Assembly (NCBI RefSeq): GCF_900626155.1
Contig: NZ_LR130844.1
Location: forward strand, 851,072-915,071
Direction: 5' to 3'
DNA: 64,000 nt
DNA from: Anaerococcus vaginimassiliensis
GTDB lineage: Bacteria; Bacillota; Clostridia; Tissierellales; Peptoniphilaceae
In this document: piece by piece, positions 8,891 through 15,930 of the stretch
How the letters are laid out: the number at the start of each line of letters is the position of its first letter
Numbering within the stretch: the first letter of the stretch is position 1
The notes under the pieces: generated by a model
Told to the model about the DNA's origin: nothing
The model's database searches: none
Seen by the model: only the letters and a program-made list of their open reading frames with translations
Made by a program: the position numbers and the translations under genes

Positions 8891-9160
8891 ATGATACAAG
8901 CATTAATAGCTCTTATACTATTACCAGTATTAGGAGTTGGGATTTTCAAATTTATATTTAAGCTAGGCTTTGGACTTCTAGGGCTAATTTTAGCTGTAGT
9001 TTGTCTACCAATCCTTCTAATTGTTGGTATACTTCTTCTTCCACTTATGTTAGTAGGAGGCTTTGTAGGCCTTGCAGTTAAGCTCCTACCAGTAGTTTTA
9101 GTAGGTCTATTAATATATTTTGGATACAGATATTACAAAGAAAATTACGAAGTTTGGTAG
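8891..9160 (+). CDS. Small hydrophobic membrane protein, 89 aa
   Basis: No known function. Almost the whole protein is hydrophobic, with three predicted membrane segments rich in Leu, Val and Gly, ending in a short polar tail (YRYYKENYEVW). The start at 8891 is set by GGAGGAG eight bases upstream; an upstream in-frame ATG at 8861 falls on the promoter -10 and can be discounted. It has its own promoter and shares a bidirectional terminator with the convergent HAD gene. Glycine-leucine-rich small membrane proteins of this kind are often envelope stress proteins, but that is not shown here. Confidence 0.75.
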   Translation: MIQALIALILLPVLGVGIFKFIFKLGFGLLGLILAVVCLPILLIVGILLLPLMLVGGFVGLAVKLLPVVLVGLLIYFGYRYYKENYEVW

Positions 9161-9177
9161 GGAAATTAGAAAAGAAA

Positions 9178-9209
9178 AAAGAGTTTGGAATTTATTCCAA
9201 GCTCTTTTT
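9178..9209. terminator. Bidirectional terminator
   Basis: AAAGAG-TTGGAAT pairs with ATTCCAA-CTCTTT, with A and T runs on both sides, between two convergent genes. It overlaps the stop of the HAD gene. Confidence 0.8.
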
Positions 9210-10011
9210 ATTTGTTTAAAATAAATTTTTCTATTGCTTCTCCCACGGCTCCCTCGACGTTTGTGGATTCTGCTACGTAGTCGGCTGAGTCTTTTACTTG
9301 AAGTCTGGCGTTTTTAACTGCAACAGATGTTCCAGCTGCCTCAAGCATTTTGACATCATTATAGTTATCGCCAATGACTAGGGTATCTTTGATGTCTATT
9401 CCATAGTGGTCGCAGACTTTTTGTAGGGCGACTGCCTTGTTTACTCCTTTGGCGTTTACTTCCATAAACATATCAGAAGAATAGGCGATTTCGACATCAT
9501 AGTTGGTTAGTTTTGCTATGTCTACCTCTAAACCTTGCAGATAGTTCATATCCTTGTTTTTTATTATAGCTTTTAGGATTATTTTATCCTTTATAAAGTC
9601 TATATTGTTATCTTCTAGGGCAGTTATTTGAGTTTCTGCATAGGAATCACGATCTAGGTTTAGACCGTACTTGTTATCTACAGTATAGATATAACAAGTT
9701 TGACCGTTAGCGTAGGCGTAGTCAAGGATTGCCTTGGCGTATTCATATTTTAGGCCCATGGAATGAACTATTTCTTTTGTTACGAGGTTCATTATTATTG
9801 CGCCATTGCAACAAATAACAAATCTGTCATCTTCTATGACACCAGCTTGCTCTGGTATATCAAACAACTCGTAAGTCCCGCGACCTGTGGCAAGCATTAC
9901 GATAATTCCAAGATCCTTGGCTTTTTTGATGGCATCGATATTTCTTTGAGGTACGTTTTTGTCTATATCGACTAAGGTCTCGTCAATATCTGATGCTACT
10001 AACTTTATCAT
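9208..10011 (-). CDS. Cof-type HAD-IIB family sugar phosphatase
   Basis: Cytoplasmic HAD phosphatase, likely acting on sugar phosphates or FMN/PLP-like compounds, as other Cof/YidA relatives do. It has 267 aa. Motif I is DIDETLVD (nucleophile Asp near residue 8), motif II LATGRG near 41, and motif IV GDNYNDVKML near 215, with the type IIB cap between. It lies nine bases downstream of the glutaredoxin gene and is probably its operon partner. A second paralogue lies at 16298-17125. The exact substrate cannot be named. Confidence 0.88.
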   Translation of the reverse strand: MIKLVASDIDETLVDIDKNVPQRNIDAIKKAKDLGIIVMLATGRGTYELFDIPEQAGVIEDDRFVICCNGAIIMNLVTKEIVHSMGLKYEYAKAILDYAYANGQTCYIYTVDNKYGLNLDRDSYAETQITALEDNNIDFIKDKIILKAIIKNKDMNYLQGLEVDIAKLTNYDVEIAYSSDMFMEVNAKGVNKAVALQKVCDHYGIDIKDTLVIGDNYNDVKMLEAAGTSVAVKNARLQVKDSADYVAESTNVEGAVGEAIEKFILNK

Positions 10012-10020
10012 CTATTCTCC

Positions 10021-10254
10021 TTATTTATTTTCCTTTAGGAAAGTAATTATATCGTCTGATTCGTATAGATATTCGCCATCGTGGTAGAGGCAAGGAACTT
10101 GTCTTTTGCTACCTTTTTCTATTAATTCTTCCATAGCTTCTCTATTTTCATTTATATTTACAACTTCTAGTTCGATGTTTTCTTCTTCCATAAAGTTTTC
10201 TACTTTTTTACAGAAAGGACAAACAGTTCCTACAAATAATTTATAATCTTTCAT
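10021..10254 (-). CDS. Glutaredoxin-like protein
   Basis: Small thiol-disulfide oxidoreductase of 77 aa with a thioredoxin fold. The redox motif is CPFC at residues 13-16, the cis-proline site is RQVPCLYHDG near residue 51, and SDD near 66 resembles the glutathione-binding end of glutaredoxins. A further Cys follows the cis-proline, which is less common. AAGGAG precedes the ATG. It is the first gene of a short operon with a HAD phosphatase. In glutathione-poor anaerobes such proteins may use other thiols, so the in vivo partner is unknown. Confidence 0.85.
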   Translation of the reverse strand: MKDYKLFVGTVCPFCKKVENFMEEENIELEVVNINENREAMEELIEKGSKRQVPCLYHDGEYLYESDDIITFLKENK

Positions 10255-10349
10255 TGTATACTCCTTATTTTTAAACTTTCATAATATCTTCATTATAGTA
10301 TATTATACTAAGAATAAGATAAATTTAAAGATATGACAAAGGTGGTTAA

Positions 10350-11120
10350 ATGAAAGAAACATTAAGAAAGGTTATTAGATTTATTCTTTTAATCGTAATC
10401 ATAGTATGCCTAGCTATCCTTGGAAAGAGAGGCTACGATTATTGGACCAATATACAAAATAATAAACATATAGCAGGGCTTATCAAGGAAAGTCAAGACG
10501 AAATAGGTGATGGTGACGAAAACCTTAGTCCAGAAGAGAAGCTTAAAAAGCTAGAAAAACAAAACCTATATCTACTAAAGAAGTTTAAGGAAGAAAACTC
10601 AGATGTGGTTGCTGTTATAGAAATACCTGGCACACCTATCAAATACCCACTTCTCCATGCAGATGATAATAGTTTTTACCTAAGAAAAGGACTTAACAAG
10701 GAGTATGACTTGGCAGGATCCATCTTTATGGATACTAACAACAATACAGATTTAAATGATGATAATACCGTAATCTACGGTCACCATTTGGAGCTTGAGT
10801 CAATGTTTACTCCGCTTGACCAATATAGAAAGCAAGACTTTGCAGAAAAACATACTACAATGTATATCACAACAGAAGAAGGTCTTAGGGAATATGAAAT
10901 ATTCTCTGCCTACGGAATCCCTTCAGATTATGACTACAGAACCTTGGAGTTTATGTATGATGCTGACAAGATTCCATACTTTGAAAAACTTCAAAACAAC
11001 TCAGAAGTAGACCTTGGAAGTAGAGAGTTTACAGAAGATGATACAATCGTAACTCTATCTACTTGCCAATATGACTATGACGATCAAAGACTTGCAGTAC
11101 ATGCAGTAAGGATAAAATAG
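10350..11120 (+). CDS. srtB: Class B sortase
   Basis: Membrane-anchored transpeptidase that cleaves surface-protein sorting signals and joins them to peptidoglycan or pilin. It has 256 aa: an N-terminal signal anchor (about residues 8-27), a linker, then the sortase fold. The catalytic residues can be read: His in VIYGHHLE near residue 150, Cys in TLSTCQYD near 237 and Arg in DDQRLAVH near 246. The long helix insertion before TLSTC and the IEIPGTPIKYPLL stretch are typical of class B. Its likely substrate here is the adhesin at 20436-25535, whose sorting motif is NPKMG, close to the NPxTx motifs used by class B enzymes. That pairing is inference. Confidence 0.9.
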   Translation: MKETLRKVIRFILLIVIIVCLAILGKRGYDYWTNIQNNKHIAGLIKESQDEIGDGDENLSPEEKLKKLEKQNLYLLKKFKEENSDVVAVIEIPGTPIKYPLLHADDNSFYLRKGLNKEYDLAGSIFMDTNNNTDLNDDNTVIYGHHLELESMFTPLDQYRKQDFAEKHTTMYITTEEGLREYEIFSAYGIPSDYDYRTLEFMYDADKIPYFEKLQNNSEVDLGSREFTEDDTIVTLSTCQYDYDDQRLAVHAVRIK

Positions 11121-12028
11121 TGAACAGATACCAAAGCTTAGAGAAAAGAAAGATAAATTTAGAAAAAACAGATGAGGGGCTTATCCTAAGGGAGGCCTCT
11201 TTTAATCCGACTCATATTTTTGAATGTGGGCAATGTTTTAACTTCCACAAGGAAGAAGATGGATCATATACAGCTGTTTTTTTAGATAAGATTATAAATG
11301 TTTTAGAATTAGAAGATGGTAGCAGCCTCATTAGAGATATCAGTGAAGAGGATTTCTATGAATATTTCTACGATTATTTTGACCTATCCACTGATTATGA
11401 GAAAATCAAGAAAGAAATAGCCATAGATGAAACACTTAAAAAAGCGACAGACTACGGCTATGGGATAAGAATCCTAAACCAAGAGCTATTTGAAACGACA
11501 ATTTCCTTTATAATATCTGCCAACAACCAAATCCCTAGGATAAAAAAAGCAGTTAGGATAATCTCAGAAAGATATGGCAAGTTCATTGGAGAATATAAGG
11601 GGAGAAAATATTATTCCTTCCCAAAAGCGGAAGATTTAATGAATGTTAGTCCAGAAGAATTGAGAGAATATGCGAGAGTTGGATTTAGGGACAAAAGAAT
11701 AGTAGAAGCAAGTCGCATGATTTATGAAGGGGCACTAGACTTTGACAAAGACCAAGAGCTAGACAGTGCTGATCTAAAGAAAAAACTAATGGAACTTCCT
11801 GGAATTGGTCCAAAGGTTGCAGATTGTATCTTATTATTTGCCTACCACAGGAGAGAAACATTTCCAGTAGATGTGTGGATCAAAAGAGTAATGGAAGCTT
11901 TATTTATTAAAAAAGAAGTTCCCAAAAAACAGGTAGACGACTACGCAAGAAAATACTTTGGAGATCTTGCAGGTTACACCCAACAATACCTCTTCTACTA
12001 TGGAAGAGAAGAAAAAATAGGTAAATAA
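11120..12028 (+). CDS. ogg: 8-oxoguanine DNA glycosylase (OGG1-type)
   Basis: Base-excision repair enzyme removing 8-oxoguanine and cutting the abasic strand. It has 302 aa with an N-terminal OGG domain (SFNPTHIFECGQCFNF) and a helix-hairpin-helix GPD domain. The catalytic Lys lies in LPGIGPKVADCI near residue 230, and the essential Asp in FPVDVW near 251. No C-terminal iron-sulfur cysteine cluster is present, as expected for the OGG type. It begins with GTG at 11120, overlapping the last base of the sortase stop, with AGGAT upstream, so it is coupled to srtB. The pairing with a sortase looks fortuitous. Confidence 0.9.
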   Translation: MNRYQSLEKRKINLEKTDEGLILREASFNPTHIFECGQCFNFHKEEDGSYTAVFLDKIINVLELEDGSSLIRDISEEDFYEYFYDYFDLSTDYEKIKKEIAIDETLKKATDYGYGIRILNQELFETTISFIISANNQIPRIKKAVRIISERYGKFIGEYKGRKYYSFPKAEDLMNVSPEELREYARVGFRDKRIVEASRMIYEGALDFDKDQELDSADLKKKLMELPGIGPKVADCILLFAYHRRETFPVDVWIKRVMEALFIKKEVPKKQVDDYARKYFGDLAGYTQQYLFYYGREEKIGK

Positions 12029-12070
12029 AAGTCTTTGGAAATAATTTAAACTTATTCCTAATATGTATGT

Positions 12071-12106
12071 AAAAAGAGCAGTATATAATTAATAACTGCT
12101 CTTTTT
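12071..12106. terminator. Bidirectional terminator
   Basis: AAAAAGAGCAGT pairs with ACTGCTCTTTTT (12 bp) between the convergent glycosylase and DUF3783 genes. Confidence 0.88.
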
Positions 12107-12113
12107 ATTTGTC

Positions 12114-12683
12114 CTATTCGTTTTCTTTCTCAACCCTAAGCACCTCATCTAGGAGAGTTAGGTAGTATTTTTGTGCGGTTTCTATCTCAAATATCGAAGA
12201 ATCATTAAAGTAAGTCAAGATTTCATCTATTAGACTTGTAACCTTCTCATCTTCGCCGTAAGTTTGTTTTAACCCTTCTGCCTTTTCTATTAGACTATTT
12301 ATCTTATGGATCAGTCCCATAGTCTTTGCTTCTCTATCATTTTCCATAAGAAGCTCTCTGAGTGTCCATTTGACATTATTTTCTGTAATACCAGCCTTGT
12401 GTTGAACGCCAGCTCCATTTTCTCTAATGACATCTAAAAACTCAAACAGTTCTTCGTTTTCAAAACCATTAAACAAAATAAAATCAAAGTCTAGGTCGTA
12501 ATCTTCCTCTTTAGCGGGAGTGTGACTTTCATCAAAACCTTCAATATTTAACAGATGTCCAATTTTATCATCAAGGTGGTCTTTGCCAACCTCAACAATC
12601 TTGATATTTTTTTCATCAGCAATTTTCTTAAATCTATCGTATTTATCCATATCTATTGGATTATAATATAAAATTTCAGCCAT
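12114..12683 (-). CDS. DUF3783-domain protein
   Basis: Protein of 189 aa carrying a central domain that resembles DUF3783 (FILFNGFENEELFEFLDVIR, then AGITENNVKWTLRELLMENDRE). Its function is unknown in the literature I know. The C-terminal half (about residues 115-189) is helical and contains no metal or catalytic motif. The start is placed at 12683, because GAGAGG lies upstream and MAEILYYN is a natural N-terminus; the frame stays open further upstream to 12902, but that part overlaps the divergent promoter region and is hydrophobic nonsense. It is divergent from the orphan gene at 12800. Confidence 0.78.
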   Translation of the reverse strand: MAEILYYNPIDMDKYDRFKKIADEKNIKIVEVGKDHLDDKIGHLLNIEGFDESHTPAKEEDYDLDFDFILFNGFENEELFEFLDVIRENGAGVQHKAGITENNVKWTLRELLMENDREAKTMGLIHKINSLIEKAEGLKQTYGEDEKVTSLIDEILTYFNDSSIFEIETAQKYYLTLLDEVLRVEKENE

Positions 12684-12799
12684 ATTTACCTCTCTTTTTG
12701 TATATACATTATAACTATACTGATCATAAGCTATAAGACAAACTTTAAAAATTAAAGAAAATGGGTATAAATAAAGTAAATAATCCAATGGAGGATACA

Positions 12800-13291
12800 A
12801 TGACTGAAACAAGACTAAAAATGGAAGAAGTAAACAAGAATAAAATCCAAGTTGACAAGATGATAATAAAAGCAAGATCTGTCCTAAGGCTATTAAACAC
12901 AACAGGTAGAAAAGTTGGATCTAAATCTGACTTTACAGGTCTAAATATCTTTAGAGGAAATTTCTTAGGCAATTTCATGAGAGGAAACAAGGCTCACTCA
13001 GTAAATAAAAATCTAGATAGAAGTCAAAAAGCCATCCTAGATTTTCATAGAGACCTCTTGTTATTTGATGAGAAGCTTGCAGCTATGGTGTACTTACCAA
13101 GCAAAATTTCAGAATACTCTGACATAAATGGCAAGATAGCAGATATCGCATTTAGGACAAATATAAGAATGAAAGAGCTAGATATAAACAAAGCTGCAAG
13201 ATCTATAGAAAAAATCATAAGACGACTAGAAGCACAAAGCAGAAAGTACGCCTACGAAATCAAAAAATATCAAGAACTAAAAGAACTATAG
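12800..13291 (+). CDS. Orphan helical protein, paralogue of the one at 53985
   Basis: Function and family not recognised. It is a highly basic, helical 163-aa protein without signal peptide or membrane segments. Residues 35-75 contain GNFLGNFMRGNKAHSVNKN, which matches GGEFFSSFMKRSKINKANRN in the protein at 53985-54398, so the two are distant paralogues. The start follows GGAGGA at 12790-12795; an upstream ATG at 12761 has no ribosome site. The last 23 codons and the terminator recur at 15543-15644, showing that a second copy once existed or that the segment was duplicated. Confidence 0.75.
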   Translation: MTETRLKMEEVNKNKIQVDKMIIKARSVLRLLNTTGRKVGSKSDFTGLNIFRGNFLGNFMRGNKAHSVNKNLDRSQKAILDFHRDLLLFDEKLAAMVYLPSKISEYSDINGKIADIAFRTNIRMKELDINKAARSIEKIIRRLEAQSRKYAYEIKKYQELKEL

Positions 13292-13301
13292 GAGATATGA
13301 G

Positions 13302-13329
13302 AGAGGGGAAATGTAGCCCCTCTTTTTTT
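13302..13329 (+). terminator. Terminator of the orphan gene (copy 1)
   Basis: AGAGGGG pairs with CCCCTCT, followed by seven T. The same terminator recurs at 15621-15644. Confidence 0.85.
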
Positions 13330-13409
13330 GTTCTTGTTTTGAGGAGGGGATTTATAAATCTCCTTTTATTAAATGAGCGAGGTACAAACTGTAGATTCCT
13401 CCCCAACTT

Positions 13410-13528
13410 GTCATCCTGAGGAGCGAAGCGACGTAAGGATCTCCAGTAGGTACTTCGGGTTCAAATTAACTGCGTGGTACAAACTCTAGATTCCTCGTCG
13501 CTCCTTTAGGTCGCTCTGTCGGAATGAC
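13410..13528. repeat. Palindromic repeat R1 (about 120-bp family)
   Basis: Complete copy: begins GTCATCCTGAGGAGCGAAGC and ends CTGTCGGAATGAC. The two halves are imperfect inverted repeats meeting at a TACTTCGGGTTC loop. A stray right-half fragment precedes it at 13374-13400. Confidence 0.9.
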
Positions 13529-13559
13529 GGGATTGGGGGAGTGGAAATCCGTAAGGGAT

Positions 13560-13607
13560 GTCATCAGTTCACTGACGTTCACTGTGACCAGACCCATTAG
13601 GAATGAT
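13560..13607. repeat. Short palindromic repeat S1 (about 48 bp)
   Basis: GTCATCAGTTCACTGACGTT followed by CACTGTGACC and CCATTAGGAATGA. This is a second repeat type that also starts and ends with GTCAT/ATGAC-like ends. Further copies lie at 16098, 61735 and 61977. Confidence 0.8.
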
Positions 13608-13638
13608 AAAGTTGTGGGAATAGCAATCTATCAAACCA

Positions 13639-13766
13639 GTCATCCTGAGGAGGGAGTGAAATGACCGACGTGAGGATCTCCAGTAGGTACTTCGGGTTCA
13701 TCTATACTTCGGAGTATGTACTCTAGATTCCTCGTCGAAACCTAGCAGTTTCTCTGTCGGAATGAC
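13639..13766. repeat. Palindromic repeat R3
   Basis: Complete copy of the 120-bp family. The right arm has the tip GAAAC-ctagca-GTTTC instead of the GCTCC...GGTCGC type of R1. Confidence 0.9.
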
Positions 13767-13793
13767 TAATTTAGGAAAAAATCCCCAGAACCT

Positions 13794-13919
13794 GTCATCC
13801 TGAGGAAGGGCGAAAGCCCTGACGTGAGGATCTCCAGTAAGTACTTCGGGTTCAAATTAACTGCGTGGTACAAACTCTAGATTCCTCGTCGCTCCCTGTA
13901 GTCGCTCTGTCGGAATGAC
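13794..13919. repeat. Palindromic repeat R4
   Basis: Complete copy. The left-arm tip is a perfect AGGGC-GAAA-GCCCT hairpin (13807-13820), replacing the GCGAAGC tip of R1. Confidence 0.9.
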
Positions 13920-13950
13920 AGGGTTGGGAGGATTAATACTCTTCAATTTA

Positions 13951-14077
13951 GTCATCCTGAGGAGGGAGTGAAACGACCGACGTGAGGATCTCCAGTAGGT
14001 ACTTCGAGTTCACCTAGATTGCGGAGTATAAACTCGAGATTCTTCGTCGCTCATTTAAGTCACTCTGTCGGAATGAC
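13951..14077. repeat. Palindromic repeat R5
   Basis: Complete copy, starting GTCATCCTGAGGAGGGAGTG and ending CTGTCGGAATGAC. After it, CAAAAAATCCAGCTTTAGCT (14099-14118) resembles the terminator before the HAD gene at 16298. Confidence 0.9.
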
Positions 14078-14123
14078 ATTCCCCAATTATTCCCAAAACA
14101 AAAAATCCAGCTTTAGCTCCTTT

Positions 14124-14278
14124 TTATTTATTTTCTTCTACATATTCAATTTTTTCCTTATCCATAACTGAATCTGGGATCATTTTCTTGTTATATAAAT
14201 TAGAAATGGAAAGACGATTGCATCATCCAAAATTCCTAAAAAAGGAATCATATCATTTATCAAATCGGCAGGCATAAC
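14124..14278 (-). pseudogene. DUF1232 (YkvA-type) C-terminal remnant
   Basis: The minus strand reads PADLINDMIPFLGILDDAIV and then FPFLIYITRK before a stop. One base shift gives the continuation KMIPDSVMDKEKIEYVEENK and a natural stop. DUF1232 proteins have the pattern PxDLIPDxIPxLGxLDDxxV, so this is the end of such a membrane protein with a single-base deletion and without its N-terminus. It abuts the macrodomain remnant on the other strand, so a deletion joined the two. Non-functional. Confidence 0.7.
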
Positions 14279-14501
14279 TGCTTATAGAAATTCTCTAAAG
14301 CTTTCAAAGGAAAAGGGAATAAAATCTATAGCCTTTCCTTTAATTTCTGCAGGTATTTATGGATTTCCAGAAAAAGATGCGTTTTTTGTAGCAAAAAGAA
14401 CAATCGATGAATTTTTAAAAGATAATGAAATGGAAGTTTATCTTTCCACTTTTGTAAAAGATATCCTGTCTTTAATTATGGGATTGGAAAAAGGGATATG
14501 A
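14277..14501 (+). pseudogene. Macrodomain (ADP-ribose hydrolase) C-terminal remnant
   Basis: An open frame without a start codon reads AYRNSLKLSKEKGIKSIAFP then LISAGIYGFPEKDA, followed by the usual C-terminal helix and a TGA at 14499. This matches the second half of a YmdB-type macrodomain, which binds ADP-ribose or O-acetyl-ADP-ribose. The N-terminal half, with the catalytic GN loop, is missing. It is cut at its 5' side by the DUF1232 remnant. No start or ribosome site exists, so it is a fragment only. Confidence 0.75.
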
Positions 14502-14578
14502 AAATTGAAAAAAATAATTTTTTCCAGTATAAATATTATTGTAGAAAATTTACAAATAATTACCCGAGGAGGTAAAAT

Positions 14579-14707
14579 ATGAAAATATTTTTATCAATAA
14601 AAAATAGATGGGAAAAATTCTTGAAAAATCTAGCAGAAGAAAATAAAAAATCTTTTGGAAATGAAAGATTAGATTGTTGTTCAATGAACAAAAAAGAATA
14701 TAAATAA
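14579..14707 (+). CDS. Small LDCC-motif protein, 42 aa
   Basis: A 42-codon ORF with an excellent ribosome site (GAGGAGG, seven bases before the ATG). The sequence reads KIFLSIKNRWEKFLKNLAEE at the N-terminus and contains GNERLDCCSMNKK near the C-terminus. I recall a family of about 45-aa clostridial proteins described as LDCC-motif putative metal-binding proteins, with the same order LAEENKKSFG...LDCC; the match is from memory. The paired cysteines suggest metal binding. It is one of the few intact genes within the scrambled 13.3-16.3 kb region, wedged between a macrodomain remnant and an IS256-type remnant. Confidence 0.7.
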   Translation: MKIFLSIKNRWEKFLKNLAEENKKSFGNERLDCCSMNKKEYK

Positions 14708-14756
14708 AGAAAAAAATGACCATGGCGGAGACTGTGTAAAATTTTGTGTATAGAAA

Positions 14757-14791
14757 CCTCCTGATTAGGGTAAGTGAAACTAATCAGGAGG
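14757..14791 (+). promoter_or_regulatory. Hairpin hiding the transposase ribosome site
   Basis: CCTCCTGATTA (14757-14767) is the exact complement of TAATCAGGAGG (14781-14791). The 3' arm contains the AGGAGG of the transposase start, so read-through transcripts would bury it. Such protection against outside transcription is known in several insertion sequences. Confidence 0.75.
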
Positions 14792-14798
14792 AATTTTT

Positions 14799-15546
14799 AT
14801 GCCAAGAAAAAGACCAGAGACAAAAAGAAGCAAAATAGCAAAAATGTGAATTGAAGAATATCAGCCTAAAAGTTCACAAGATATTCAAGAAGCACTAAAA
14901 TATCTTTTAGGCGATACAATGGAAGAACTTTTAAAAGCAGAATTAGATGAGCATTTAGACTATGAATATGGAGAAAAACCACTATCATTAAATACAAGAA
15001 ATGGTACTAGTAAAAAACAGTTAGATCATCATATGGAAATATAGATTTAAACATACCAAGAGATAGAGAAGGAACATTTGAACCACAATCATTAAAGAAA
15101 TATGAAAAAGACATATCAAACATAGAAAATCAAATAATATCAATGTATGGCAAAGGAATACCCTCGCCTAATAATATCATCAACTCATTTCATTCGTTGG
15201 ATATTATTGGCTGGGGCAGACCCTGACAACAAGAGACATATCATATCACATCAAAGATATTTATGGTTTTGGCATATCAGAAACAATGGTAAGTAAAATA
15301 ACAAAAAAATACTACCAAACGTAGAAGAATGGCAAAATAGACCAATAGAAAAAATCTATCCAATGGTCTTTTTAGACGCTATACACTACCACGTAAGAGA
15401 AAGCAATATAGTAGTCAAAAAATCAGTCTACATTGACCTAGGCTACAACCTAGAAGGATTTAAAGAAATACTAGGACTATGGGTTGGAGAAAACGAATCA
15501 AGCAAATACTGGCTTTAGTATTAAATGATCTAAAAGAAAGAGGACT
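14799..15546 (+). pseudogene. IS256-type (mutator) transposase, broken
   Basis: Starts MPRKRPETKRSKIAKM, then an in-frame TGA, then IEEYQPKSSQDIQEALKYLL and further recognisable mutator-type transposase. It carries at least one premature stop, a 65-bp hairpin insertion at 15161-15225 that shifts the frame, and a one-base loss near 15515. The central part still reads PMVFLDAIHYHVRES and YIDLGYNLEGFKEILGLWVG, which contain one catalytic Asp. Its last codons (NDLKERGLE) run in frame into the duplicated tail of the orphan gene. It is dead as a transposase. Confidence 0.85.
15161..15225. repeat. 65-bp hairpin insertion inside the dead transposase
   Basis: The transposase frame is interrupted between YGKGI and TTRDI by 65 bp. 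The insert contains CCTAATAATATC (15167-15178) and GATATTATTGG (15200-15210), which pair, with a second short pairing (CAAC/GTTG) inside the loop. It looks like a miniature hairpin element. Confidence 0.6.
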
Positions 15547-15610
15547 AGAAGCACAAAGCAGAAAATACGCCTACGAAATCAAAAAATACCAAGAGATAAA
15601 AGAACTTTAG
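15543..15610 (+). pseudogene. Duplicated 3' end of the orphan gene
   Basis: Reads LEAQSRKYAYEIKKYQEIKE then L and stop, nearly the same as the last codons of the gene at 12800-13291 (LEAQSRKYAYEIKKYQELKE). The homology continues through the stop codon, the ATATGAGAGAGGGG spacer and the terminator. It is the remnant of a second copy whose front part was lost when the IS256-type element came in. Confidence 0.8.
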
Positions 15611-15620
15611 AAAATATGAG

Positions 15621-15644
15621 AGAGGGGATTGCCCCTCTTTTTTT
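15621..15644 (+). terminator. Terminator of the orphan gene (copy 2)
   Basis: AGAGGGG-attg-CCCCTCT followed by seven T; matches the terminator at 13302-13329. Confidence 0.85.
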
Positions 15645-15698
15645 GTGTTGATTTGGGGGGGGTATGCAATTATAAGGATATAAATAAGCCAATAATTT

Positions 15699-15744
15699 AC
15701 TGTAGATTCCTCGTCGCTCCCTATAGTCGCTCTGTCGGAATGAC
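15699..15744. repeat. Half copy of the palindromic repeat (R6)
   Basis: Only the right half is present: CTGTAGATTCCTCGTCGCTC through CTGTCGGAATGAC. Confidence 0.8.
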
Positions 15745-15774
15745 AGGGTTAATGGATTGATGCCTCCAAAATAA

Positions 15775-15903
15775 GTCATCCTGAGGAGTGAGCGATAGCG
15801 AATGACGTGAGGATCTCCAGTATGTACTTCGGGTTCATATATACTGCGGAGTATGTACTATAGATTCCTCGTCGAAACCTTGTGGTTTCTCTGTCGGAAT
15901 GAC
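15775..15903. repeat. Palindromic repeat R7
   Basis: Complete copy. The right-arm tip is a perfect GAAACC-TTGT-GGTTTC hairpin (15874-15889). Confidence 0.9.
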
Positions 15904-15930
15904 AAAGTTGGGGGTATGTTCTCTCAAATA

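Larger units (their letters stand above)
14728..15546 (+). mobile_element. Degenerate IS256-type element
   Basis: The left end GAGACTGTGTAAAATTTTGT (14728-14747) looks like an IS256-family inverted repeat, followed by a broken transposase. The right end is missing: at 15543 the sequence changes into the duplicated tail of the orphan gene. The junction sits in the shared octamer GACTAGAA, pointing to microhomology recombination. Confidence 0.75.

Noticed and set aside
15579..15779. A 66-codon minus-strand ORF and others spanning the repeat clusters
   Set aside because: They overlap the duplicated gene tail, the terminator and a half repeat; no ribosome site and no protein-like composition.
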